A stretch of DNA of 22,115 nt from Bifidobacterium breve (lineage in GTDB: Bacteria; Actinomycetota; Actinomycetes; Nanopelagicales; Nanopelagicaceae). The notes under the pieces were generated by a model, which saw only the letters and a list, made by a program, of their open reading frames with translations, ran no database searches and was not told the origin of the DNA. Shown here in pieces: positions 1 to 6,306 of the stretch. The stretch covers positions 1 to 22,115 of the forward strand of contig CAMBOZ010000015.1 in NCBI GenBank assembly GCA_945869505.1, given 5' to 3'. Both the position numbers and the translations under genes were made by a program. How positions within the stretch are numbered: the stretch's first letter is position 1; each line of letters begins with the position of its first letter.

Positions 1-124
1 AACCTAAGACGTCGGTGATTAAATTCCTTGTGCGCGTTGGCATACGGGACCCGACTAAAACGCCAAGTGCCGCTCCGGCAATAATGGTCGCGATATTTAC
101 AGTTGTACCAAAGCCAACGAACAT
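1..124 (-). CDS. DUF554 family membrane protein, N-terminal part (cut by window edge)
   Basis: Only the first 41 codons are present; the frame is open to the left edge. The start is ATG at 122-124. The visible protein begins MFVGFGTTVNIATIIAGAAL and continues through GVLVGSRMPTRTRNLITDVLG. A short hydrophobic glycine-rich helix followed by a basic 'R-P-R' turn is the typical opening of DUF554 (YdfK/YqgA-like) integral membrane proteins, whose function is not established. The gene is divergent from the YczE-like gene, 51 bases away. No Shine-Dalgarno precedes the ATG, but a TATTGT box lies 7 bases upstream, so the mRNA may be leaderless. The family call rests on a short N-terminus and needs the rest of the gene. 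Confidence 0.6.
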   Translation of the reverse strand, partial: MFVGFGTTVNIATIIAGAALGVLVGSRMPTRTRNLITDVLG

Positions 125-131
125 AGTGGTA

Positions 132-137
132 ACAATA
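132..137 (-). promoter_or_regulatory. -10 box (TATTGT) for the DUF554 gene, leaderless geometry
   Basis: On the minus strand TATTGT fits the actinobacterial TAnnnT -10 pattern. It ends 7 bases before the ATG at 124, so transcription would begin at or next to the start codon. No convincing -35 and no Shine-Dalgarno are visible. Prediction only. Confidence 0.4.
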
Positions 138-161
138 GAGGATATAAATCGCAGGCTTTGC

Positions 162-167
162 TATAAA
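162..167 (+). promoter_or_regulatory. -10 box (TATAAA) for the YczE-like gene, leaderless geometry
   Basis: TATAAA ends 8 bases before the ATG at 176, and there is no Shine-Dalgarno in between, which predicts a leaderless transcript. A second TATAAA lies at 143-148, 19 bases upstream, so an alternative start is possible. The box shares the 51-base divergent region with the DUF554 promoter. Confidence 0.45.
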
Positions 168-175
168 CTCCCCTG

Positions 176-874
176 ATGCAAGAACCTTCAAAAATAAGGT
201 CTCTCGTATCCCACCTGCGCCCACATAAGACTGTCCCTATTACTCCTTGGCGTGCAAAACATCGTTGGGAACTTTCAATCCCTCGGGTACTTATCCTTTT
301 TCTAGGCCTTGCAATGTTCGGATTTGGTGATGCGCTAGTTTTTCAATCTAATTTGGGTAACGCGCCATGGACTGTTTTCGCACAAGGATTAAGTTTAAAG
401 ACGGGATTTTCCCTAGGTTGGACGACTTTTTACACCGGCTTCGTAATTCTCTTAATCTGGATCCCACTGCGTGAACGTCCCGGTTTTGGAACTATCAGCA
501 ATATCGTGATCATTTCCTCTTGTATACAAACTGGAGTGGAAATATTTCCTCTTCAAAGCACCTTCTTGGGTGGTATTGCGTCAGCTCTATTAGGAATCGC
601 ACTAGTCGGAGTTGGTTCAGCACTTTATATAACTTGCGGGTTGGGTTCTGGACCCCGAGATGGACTAATGACGGGAGTTCATAACCGCACGGGCGTTCGT
701 GTCGGACGGGTGCGAATATGTATTGAGGTCACCGTTTTAATCATCGGCGCGCTGCTTGGAGGCAAAATTGGGCTCGGTACAGCACTATTTGCCGTATTAA
801 TCGGGCAAACGGTAGCGATCTCTTTCGGAGTTGTAGCGCGTCTTACCTCAAAGTCGCCCAGTAATCGGCTTTGA
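176..874 (+). CDS. YczE/YyaS/YitT-family integral membrane protein
   Basis: A 232-residue membrane protein with a basic N-terminal tail (about residues 1-35) and several hydrophobic segments. It carries the family pattern twice: NLGNAPW at 59-65 followed by GFSLG, IWIPLRERPGFGT at 94-106, and a second copy LGSGPRD at 156-162 followed by GVRVG and GLGT at 199-202. This internal duplication is typical of YczE/YitT-like proteins, whose substrate is unknown. The start at 176 is chosen because a TATAAA box lies 8 bases upstream and there is no Shine-Dalgarno. It ends TGA 81 bases before the purine permease on the same strand and may be cotranscribed with it. Family assignment is fairly sure; no function should be inferred. 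Confidence 0.75.
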   Translation: MQEPSKIRSLVSHLRPHKTVPITPWRAKHRWELSIPRVLILFLGLAMFGFGDALVFQSNLGNAPWTVFAQGLSLKTGFSLGWTTFYTGFVILLIWIPLRERPGFGTISNIVIISSCIQTGVEIFPLQSTFLGGIASALLGIALVGVGSALYITCGLGSGPRDGLMTGVHNRTGVRVGRVRICIEVTVLIIGALLGGKIGLGTALFAVLIGQTVAISFGVVARLTSKSPSNRL

Positions 875-884
875 TTCTCTTATT

Positions 885-932
885 CCCCGGTCTGTGAGCC
901 GTCATTTCACACGGGGTCGCAAACACCCCCGT
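885..932 (+). promoter_or_regulatory. Structured leader with two mutually exclusive hairpins before the purine permease gene
   Basis: CCCCG at 885-889 can pair with CGGGG at 912-916, extended inward by TGTGA 893-897 with TCACA 907-911 after a 3-base bulge (890-892), leaving a 9-base loop. Alternatively ACGGGG at 911-916 can pair with CCCCGT at 927-932 across a 10-base loop. The shared central strand makes the two folds exclusive. Neither is followed by a T-tract. The permease's Shine-Dalgarno begins 10 bases downstream. This could be a cis-regulatory switch or just a processing or termination hairpin after the upstream gene. I do not recognise a known riboswitch class. Confidence 0.4.
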
Positions 933-942
933 TAACAAAATT

Positions 943-949
943 AGAAGGG
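943..949 (+). promoter_or_regulatory. Ribosome binding site of the NCS2 permease
   Basis: AGAAGGG lies 6 bases before the ATG at 956 and supports that start over the out-of-frame ATG at 951, which soon meets a stop. This gene therefore uses a leadered, Shine-Dalgarno-dependent start, unlike the upstream membrane-protein gene. Confidence 0.6.
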
Positions 950-955
950 TATGTC

Positions 956-2392
956 ATGCTCGATAGCTATTTCAAAATATCGCAACGTGGCTCCACGGTA
1001 GCAAGAGAAGTACGTGGCGGCATCGTCACGTTCTTCACTATGGCTTACATTGTGGCGCTAAATCCACTAATCATCGGTCTCACAAAAGATGCTGATGGAA
1101 AGTACATCGGCGGCGGAGATGCACCTAATCTCGCACTCGTTGCTGCAATGACTGCGTTAATGGCTGGTGTATTAACCATCCTTATGGGAATTATTGGTAA
1201 ATATCCCCTCGCTATTGCAACCGGTTTAGGTCTAAATACATTTGTTGCGGTAGGCATCGCTTCACAAATGACTTGGGCCGATGCGATGGGTCTTATTGTT
1301 CTTGAGGGCATCATTATTACGATTCTTGTTTTAACTGGATTCAGAACTGCGGTGTTTAAGGCTGTTCCTGCGCAGTTAAAAATCGCAATCTCAGTTGGAA
1401 TTGGTCTATTCATTGCACTTATCGGTTTAGTTGACGCTGGATTCGTTCGCCGCACCGGCACTGGTCCAGTACCGGTGACTCTTGGTGATGGTGGAACTCT
1501 GGTCGGCTGGCCTGTGGTCATCTTCGCTCTAGGTCTATTCCTGACAATCGGATTGATTGTTAAAAAGGTCAAGGGCGCGATTCTTATTGGAATTATCATT
1601 GCAACAATCGCAGCCATAGCGATTGAAACTTCTCAAAAGATTGGTCCACTATTTAACGGTGCCACCGGTGAAGTGAATCCGAAGGGTTGGAACCTAAATG
1701 TTCCTGCGATGCCAGAGAGTGTCGTAGCCACACCTGATTTCTCTCTATTGGGTCAATTTAACCTCTTCGGCTCACTCGATCGAGTGCCGTTGATTACAGT
1801 GATCTTGCTCGTCTTCACCCTTCTGCTTTCAGATTTCTTTGACACAGTCGGAACAGTTACTGCAATTGGTCACGAAGCTGGTCTCACAGATAAAGATGGA
1901 AATGTTGAAAATATCGATCGCATTCTCTTGGTTGACTCACTAGCAGCAGTTGCAGGAGGTGCAGGAAGCATCTCTTCAAACACTAGCTATATTGAATCAG
2001 CAGCCGGCGTTGGAGAAGGTGCTCGTACCGGACTTGCCTCGGTGGTGACAGGAATTTGTTTCCTGTTGACAACTTTCTTAGCTCCGTTGGTCGCAATTAT
2101 TCCTTACGAAGCCGCTACTCCAGCACTTGTTGTCGTAGGTTTCTTGATGATGACTCAGATCAAGGTGATCGATTGGGAAGATTACGGAATCGGTATTCCT
2201 GCATTCTTAACAATCATCTTGATGCCATTCACATATAACATCTCAGTTGGTATCGGCGCAGGGTTCGTAACCCACGTTGTTATTCGCTACATCCAGGGAC
2301 GTAGAAAAGAAGTTCACCCGCTTCTACTATTAGTCTCTGGACTCTTTATGGTCTATTTCCTATCTTCACCAATCAACACTTGGGTGGGATAG
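956..2392 (+). CDS. NCS2-family purine (guanine/hypoxanthine-type) permease
   Basis: A 478-residue polytopic membrane transporter of the AzgA/PbuG branch of the NCS2 (nucleobase:cation symporter-2) family, expected to import purine bases such as guanine, hypoxanthine or adenine with protons. Family landmarks: an N-terminal amphipathic stretch with VRGGIVTFFTMAYIVALNP at 19-37, GLGLNTFVA at 90-98, DFFDTVGT at 293-300, and SSNTSYIESAAGVGEGAR at 340-357, the last two forming the substrate site with the acidic residues D293, D296 and E348. Length is usual for the family. The ATG at 956 has AGAAGGG 6 bases upstream. It lies 81 bases after the YczE-like gene, in a leader with alternative hairpins, and ends TAG just before a strong terminator. 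Exact substrate cannot be told from sequence alone. Confidence 0.9.
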   Translation: MLDSYFKISQRGSTVAREVRGGIVTFFTMAYIVALNPLIIGLTKDADGKYIGGGDAPNLALVAAMTALMAGVLTILMGIIGKYPLAIATGLGLNTFVAVGIASQMTWADAMGLIVLEGIIITILVLTGFRTAVFKAVPAQLKIAISVGIGLFIALIGLVDAGFVRRTGTGPVPVTLGDGGTLVGWPVVIFALGLFLTIGLIVKKVKGAILIGIIIATIAAIAIETSQKIGPLFNGATGEVNPKGWNLNVPAMPESVVATPDFSLLGQFNLFGSLDRVPLITVILLVFTLLLSDFFDTVGTVTAIGHEAGLTDKDGNVENIDRILLVDSLAAVAGGAGSISSNTSYIESAAGVGEGARTGLASVVTGICFLLTTFLAPLVAIIPYEAATPALVVVGFLMMTQIKVIDWEDYGIGIPAFLTIILMPFTYNISVGIGAGFVTHVVIRYIQGRRKEVHPLLLLVSGLFMVYFLSSPINTWVG

Positions 2393-2411
2393 CTATTTAG
2401 ATAAGTCGCTT

Positions 2412-2452
2412 AAACATCGCCCTGCGGAGAAATCTGCAGGGCGATGTTTTTT
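2412..2452 (+). terminator. Intrinsic terminator after the purine permease gene
   Basis: A 14-bp perfect stem (2412-2425 with 2436-2449, core CATCGCCCTGC/GCAGGGCGATG), a 10-base loop and six T at 2447-2452. It lies 19 bases after the permease stop and its T-run reaches the ung stop codon, which is read from the other strand. On the minus strand the stem is followed only by TTTAAG, so it is probably weaker for ung. Confidence 0.9.
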
Positions 2453-3095
2453 ACAGCGACCAGTCGATTGGATCTTTTCCCGCTGCCTTTAGCGCTGCAT
2501 TGGCCCGGCTAAAAGGCCTAGATCCGAAGAAACCACGGTGCGCCGACAAAGGGCTGGGATGAGGCGCAGTTATCAACTTATCTGTTGCGAAATATTTACT
2601 GCACTCTTTCGCGTTATTTCCCAAAAGGATTGCCACCGCCCCGGTCGCTGCTAACTTTTCGACACAAGCATCCGTGAAGGCTCGCCAGCCGATATCTAGA
2701 TGAGAGTTACTCTCACCAGAGCGACAGGTCAGCGTTCGATTTAAAAGAACTACACCTTGCTCTGCCCAACTGGATAAATCTCCACTACTTGGGATTGGAA
2801 GTTTCAGATCTGAACTTAGCTCTTTAAAAATGTTTTGCAGGGAAGCTGGAATTTTGCTTTCGGTCTTGGGAATAGAAAATGCGAGTCCATTTGGAAAATT
2901 AGGGTTGGGATATGGGTCTTGACCCAAGATAAGAATTTTTGATTGATGGAGATCGCGCGAGAGCGCCCGCATCACCAGATTGCTATTGGGGAGATACACC
3001 TCGCCAGAGATCTTCTCTTCTATCTCATCTAAGAGAGGCAGATACTCACTCAAAGGCTCTTTCCAGGACGGATGTAACTGCTCGCGAAAGATCAT
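2451..3095 (-). CDS. ung: Uracil-DNA glycosylase (family 1)
   Basis: A 214-residue base-excision repair enzyme that removes uracil from DNA. All family-1 motifs are present: the water-activating GQDPYPNP at 58-65 with catalytic D60, AFS at 72-74 (uracil stacking region), LLNRTLT at 117-123, and the DNA-intercalation loop HPSPLSAHRGF at 179-189 with H179. The GQDPYP form, GFFGSRPFSRAN and the IDW near the C-terminus match actinobacterial Ung as I recall it. Its ATG overlaps the stop of the upstream ABC ATPase gene as ATGA, so the two are translationally coupled. It converges on the purine permease gene, separated by a terminator. Length is slightly short but complete. Confidence 0.95.
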   Translation of the reverse strand: MIFREQLHPSWKEPLSEYLPLLDEIEEKISGEVYLPNSNLVMRALSRDLHQSKILILGQDPYPNPNFPNGLAFSIPKTESKIPASLQNIFKELSSDLKLPIPSSGDLSSWAEQGVVLLNRTLTCRSGESNSHLDIGWRAFTDACVEKLAATGAVAILLGNNAKECSKYFATDKLITAPHPSPLSAHRGFFGSRPFSRANAALKAAGKDPIDWSL

Positions 3096-3889
3096 GAGCT
3101 GCGCGCAAAGAACCTTCCGTTTACAGCAGTTACTTCAATATTAATTCCAAAAACCGCAGACATATGCTCTGAAGTTATAACACTTGAAATTGGACCTGAA
3201 ACCGCAATAGTTCCGTTCTTAATAATCAGAGCATGCGTGGTTCCAAATGGAATCTCTTCGATGTGGTGCGTGACAACAATGCTTGCGGGGGCAAGCGGAT
3301 CGGTGGAGTACTCAGCAAAACGACGAAGCAGATCTTCTCGCCCACCAAGATCCAAGCCGGCCGTTGGTTCATCCAAAAGGAGCAACTCAGGATCAGACAT
3401 CAAGGCGCGCGCAATCTGCACTCGTTTCTTTTCGCCGTCACTCAACGAAAAGTAACGACGATCGGCTAGATCGCGAACTCCAAATGTAGTTAGTAAAGCT
3501 ACCGCGCGGGATTCATCCCAAAGGTCGTAATCTTCATTCCATCTTCCGAGTACTGCATAGGCGGCCGTTACAACTACATCTCTGACTAATTCATCATCGG
3601 GGATATCCTCGGAATTTAAAGTTGCGCATACTCCAATACGTGTACGAAGTTCAAATAAGTCAACTTTGCCCATCTCCTGCTCGAGTATTTTTACGACGCC
3701 CTTTGTCGGGAAGATTCGAGTGGCCAAAATATTCATCAGCGTTGATTTGCCAGCACCGTTCGGACCAAGGATTACCCAACGTTCGCCGCTGCGAATCTGA
3801 AAATCAATTGGTCCAAGTATTGTTCGCTGCCCACGGGTCACTGATACCCCGTGCATTGATAGGACCGTCATTTCACCCAGTGATTCCAT
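3092..3889 (-). CDS. ABC transporter-type ATP-binding protein (Rv3041c-like)
   Basis: A 265-residue soluble ATPase subunit. Walker A GPNGAGKST at 42-50, signature LSDGEKKR at 149-156, Walker B LLLLDEP at 169-175, and the H-loop histidine in VVTHHIEEIP at 205-214. The signature variant LSDGE and the 'HHIEEIP.GTTHALI' tail are those of the ModF/YlmA-type lone ATPases; in Mycobacterium the homologue Rv3041c sits beside serB2, and here serB is also the neighbour. No permease gene is nearby, so the partner, if any, is unknown. The ATG at 3889 has no Shine-Dalgarno but a TATCTT box 8 bases upstream, suggesting a leaderless start; an internal ATG at 3871 preceded by GGGTG is an alternative. Coupled to ung through ATGA. 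Confidence 0.85.
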   Translation of the reverse strand: MESLGEMTVLSMHGVSVTRGQRTILGPIDFQIRSGERWVILGPNGAGKSTLMNILATRIFPTKGVVKILEQEMGKVDLFELRTRIGVCATLNSEDIPDDELVRDVVVTAAYAVLGRWNEDYDLWDESRAVALLTTFGVRDLADRRYFSLSDGEKKRVQIARALMSDPELLLLDEPTAGLDLGGREDLLRRFAEYSTDPLAPASIVVTHHIEEIPFGTTHALIIKNGTIAVSGPISSVITSEHMSAVFGINIEVTAVNGRFFARSS

Positions 3890-3897
3890 AGACGAAA

Positions 3898-3903
3898 AAG
3901 ATA
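3898..3903 (-). promoter_or_regulatory. -10 box (TATCTT) for the ABC ATPase-ung pair, leaderless geometry
   Basis: TATCTT on the minus strand fits TAnnnT and ends 8 bases before the ATG at 3889, the same spacing as at the YczE-like gene. No Shine-Dalgarno lies between. No clear -35 is seen. Confidence 0.45.
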
Positions 3904-3944
3904 GCGGTAATCATTGGCGAATCCACTTAAATGCCCGACTTATC

Positions 3945-3959
3945 GCGTGTGATTCACGC
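3945..3959. repeat. Inverted repeat (GCGTG-5-CACGC) in the serB upstream region
   Basis: GCGTG at 3945-3949 is the inverted complement of CACGC at 3955-3959, with a 5-base spacer TGATT. If serB starts at 3976 this palindrome lies immediately upstream of its -10 box (3960-3965), a usual place for an operator. If serB starts at 3931 it is coding. May be chance. Confidence 0.3.
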
Positions 3960-3965
3960 TAATCT
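3960..3965 (+). promoter_or_regulatory. Possible -10 box (TAATCT) for serB
   Basis: TAATCT fits TAnnnT and ends 10 bases before the ATG at 3976, so a transcript would begin only a few bases before that codon. It supports 3976 rather than 3931 as the serB start. No good Shine-Dalgarno is present for either. Confidence 0.35.
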
Positions 3966-3975
3966 TCTCCCCGAG

Positions 3976-5178
3976 ATGACTAACAACGATAAAAACCAAC
4001 AATTTACCGGCCTAATACTGCTCTCAGGCGTAGATAAGCCGGGCATCACCGAGACCCTCTTTCAAACCCTCTCCCCTTTCGCAGTTAGTATTTTAGATAT
4101 CGAGCAAGTCGTTATAAGAGGGCGCGTTATTTTGACTTGTTTAATCTCCTGTGTGCCGGCCCACGCAGCTGCCATAGAGGCTGACTTAGAAGAGTGCGCA
4201 AAGGTACTTGGCGTTGACATCGCCTCAGCCTTTGAAGAAAGCGCCTCCACAGATATTGCGGTGAAGAAATCCTTGCTCCACGTTGTAGTTCTATCTCAGG
4301 AATTGAAACCATCTTCCATCAACGCAGTTGCTAAAGCTATTGCCAGCAATGGTGGAAACATTGAACGCATACACCGGACCGCAAGCTATCCAGTTACGGC
4401 AATTGAATTCACCGTCTCTGGCGCTGAACAAGGAAAATTGCGTAAGGAGTTGGCTACGGTCGGAACAGAGAACGCTGTTGACATAGCAGTTTCTCCGGGC
4501 GGATTGATGCGGTGGGCGAAGAAACTCGTAGTGATGGATGTAGATTCAACACTCATTCAACAAGAGGTGATTGAACTATTGGGTGCTAAAGCAGGTAAGG
4601 GTGCCGAGATTGCAGCGATAACGGAGTCGGCAATGCGTGGTGAACTCGATTTCGCAGAAAGTTTGCGTGCGCGAGTAGCACTTTTAGCGGGACTTCAGGA
4701 ATCTGTATTAACACAGGTGCAGAGCGAGATTTCTTTAACTCCCGGTGCCCGCACCCTTATTCGCACCCTTCATAAACTGGGACATCACGTAGCGCTCGTA
4801 TCTGGAGGCTTCGAACCAGTGATCGAGCCGATAATGCGCGATTTGGGAATCTCGCATATGCGCGCCAATAATCTTGAGATTGTTGATGGGACACTCACTG
4901 GAGAACTTGTTGGTTCAATAATTGATCGCGCCGGGAAAGCAGATGCTCTTCGTGAGTTCGCCGCGCTGCACGCAATCGAATTGGAGCAGACTATTGCGAT
5001 CGGCGACGGCGCAAATGATCTGGATATGATTGCACTCGCTGGAATGGGAATCGCATTTAACGCCAAGCCAGCGGTGAAGGCGGCCGCTGATAGCTCGGTA
5101 TCTGCGCCTTATCTTGATTCGGTTCTGTACCTACTCGGAATTACTCGCGAAGAAGTGGAAGAGTCAGACTCGCTATAG
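3976..5178 (+). CDS. serB: Phosphoserine phosphatase, SerB2 type (two ACT domains plus HAD phosphatase)
   Basis: Hydrolyses O-phosphoserine to serine, the last step of serine synthesis, in the cytoplasm. From the ATG at 3976 it has 400 residues: two ACT-type regulatory domains (about residues 8-80, with SGVDKPGIT, and 98-170, with SYPVTAIEFTV), then a HAD phosphatase with DVDST at 188-192 (nucleophile D188, acid D190), VSGGFEPVIEP, and GDGANDLDM at 343-351. This matches mycobacterial SerB2 in domain order and length. An in-frame ATG at 3931 would add 15 residues; I prefer 3976 because a TAATCT box precedes it and the extra residues fall outside the ACT fold. Feedback by serine through the ACT domains is likely by family. 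It converges on hisG with a 6-base overlap. Confidence 0.92.
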   Translation: MTNNDKNQQFTGLILLSGVDKPGITETLFQTLSPFAVSILDIEQVVIRGRVILTCLISCVPAHAAAIEADLEECAKVLGVDIASAFEESASTDIAVKKSLLHVVVLSQELKPSSINAVAKAIASNGGNIERIHRTASYPVTAIEFTVSGAEQGKLRKELATVGTENAVDIAVSPGGLMRWAKKLVVMDVDSTLIQQEVIELLGAKAGKGAEIAAITESAMRGELDFAESLRARVALLAGLQESVLTQVQSEISLTPGARTLIRTLHKLGHHVALVSGGFEPVIEPIMRDLGISHMRANNLEIVDGTLTGELVGSIIDRAGKADALREFAALHAIELEQTIAIGDGANDLDMIALAGMGIAFNAKPAVKAAADSSVSAPYLDSVLYLLGITREEVEESDSL

Positions 5179-6018
5179 ACGACAAGCGTGAATATCGGTT
5201 ACTAATATTCCGCGCGCACCCATTGCCCAAAGTTCATCCATTAAGCGATTGGTATCCTTGCGAAGAACCATGGCACGGACCGCTACCCAATCTTGCTTCT
5301 GTAGAGGAGAGATTGTTGGAGACTCCAAACCTGGCGTGACTGCGCAAGCCTTATCAACGGAAATCTTTGGTATGTCATAGTCTAGAAGAACGTACTGCCT
5401 TGCAGTAACGACTCCCTGTAAGCGGCGCAAAAGTATCTGTAAATCTGCCGCTAGCTCATTCGGATTTCTTGAGATCAGTATCGCTTCACTCTGCAAGATA
5501 GGATCACCGAAGATTGATAATCCTGCTTGACGCAATGTGTTTCCAGTACTCACTACATCAGCGATAACATCAGCAACCCCGAGGCGCACACTACTTTCTA
5601 CAGCTCCATCTAACCTTACGACGTTTGCGCTAACACCCAATTTCGATAAATAGTTCTCGACCAAACCAGGATAAGCGGTAGCGACTCTCTTGCCTGAGAG
5701 GTCAGCTACTTTCCAGTTGTTAGCCGGTGGGCCCGCAAAACGAAACGTTGAACCACCAAAATCAAGCGCGAGAATTTCGTGTGCATCCGCACCAGAATCT
5801 ATTAAAAGGTCTCTTCCGGTGATACCGGCCTCGAGCTCGCCACTTCCAACGTAAAGGGCGATATCACGTGGCCGCAAATAGTAAAACTCGACTCCATTTT
5901 CTGGATCGCTTAAAACCAAGTCACGTGAATCAGCGCGTTGTCTGTAACCAGCCTCTTTTAGAATTTCTATAGAGGCGTCAGCGAGAGATCCTTTATTGGG
6001 AACTGCAATCTTTAACAC
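5173..6018 (-). CDS. hisG: ATP phosphoribosyltransferase, long form
   Basis: Condenses ATP with PRPP, the committed step of histidine synthesis. The 281-residue length and C-terminal extension (about 205-281, the PII-like HisG_C domain that binds histidine) mark the long, HisZ-independent form. The N-terminal IAVPNKGSL at 4-12, GITGRDLL at 65-72, and the PRPP-loop region DGAVESSVRLGVADVIADVV at 138-157 followed by STGNTLR are clear. The start is GTG at 6018; the nearby ATG at 6023 is out of frame and meets a stop. It follows hisE by 12 bases. Its stop TAG overlaps the end of serB on the other strand, leaving no room for a terminator between them. Confidence 0.95.
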   Translation of the reverse strand: MLKIAVPNKGSLADASIEILKEAGYRQRADSRDLVLSDPENGVEFYYLRPRDIALYVGSGELEAGITGRDLLIDSGADAHEILALDFGGSTFRFAGPPANNWKVADLSGKRVATAYPGLVENYLSKLGVSANVVRLDGAVESSVRLGVADVIADVVSTGNTLRQAGLSIFGDPILQSEAILISRNPNELAADLQILLRRLQGVVTARQYVLLDYDIPKISVDKACAVTPGLESPTISPLQKQDWVAVRAMVLRKDTNRLMDELWAMGARGILVTDIHACRL

Positions 6019-6030
6019 GGCATCTCGATT

Positions 6031-6294
6031 CTATAGATAGCGATAGATATCGCTTGGATTTAAGCCACGTGCCAACATAAGTGCCTGCAAGTGATAAATG
6101 AGTTGACTGATCTCCTCTGCTAGCGCTTCGTCACTCTCATGCTCTGCTGCTAGCCAGACTTCTCCGGCTTCCTCGAGAATCTTCTTTCCTATCGCGTGGA
6201 CGCCAGCGTTAACTTCCGCAACCGTTTTTGAAGTTGGATCTCCAACTGCAATCTTCTGCGATAGCTCTTCCCACAATTGATCAAAAGACTTCAT
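6031..6294 (-). CDS. hisE: Phosphoribosyl-ATP pyrophosphatase
   Basis: An 87-residue all-alpha enzyme of the MazG-like fold that hydrolyses phosphoribosyl-ATP to phosphoribosyl-AMP and pyrophosphate, the step after HisG. The metal-binding acidic motif [11 protein letters not shown] at 41-51 and [19 protein letters not shown] at 60-78 are typical, and the length is that of the stand-alone HisE of actinobacteria. The ATG at 6294 has no Shine-Dalgarno (the bases before it read CACCTC). A TAAACT box directly after the rpe stop ends 6 bases before the ATG, so hisE and hisG probably form a leaderless two-gene unit starting inside the rpe-hisE junction. Confidence 0.92.
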   Translation of the reverse strand: MKSFDQLWEELSQKIAVGDPTSKTVAEVNAGVHAIGKKILEEAGEVWLAAEHESDEALAEEISQLIYHLQALMLARGLNPSDIYRYL

Positions 6295-6300
6295 GAGGTG

Positions 6301-6306
6301 AGTTTA
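6301..6306 (-). promoter_or_regulatory. -10 box (TAAACT) for hisE-hisG, leaderless geometry
   Basis: On the minus strand the order is rpe stop TAG, TAAACT, CACCTC, hisE ATG. The box matches TAnnnT and the 6-base gap puts the transcription start on the ATG. The same gap is seen at def. Readthrough from rpe is not excluded. Confidence 0.45.

Noticed and set aside
885..932. Known purine riboswitch before the permease gene
   Set aside because: The three-way junction core and its conserved loop sequences are not visible; only the alternative hairpins are supported.
1045..1617. Long open frame (190 codons) opposite the permease gene
   Set aside because: It is antisense to strongly conserved NCS2 motifs, has low-complexity composition and no start signals; a shadow of the real gene.
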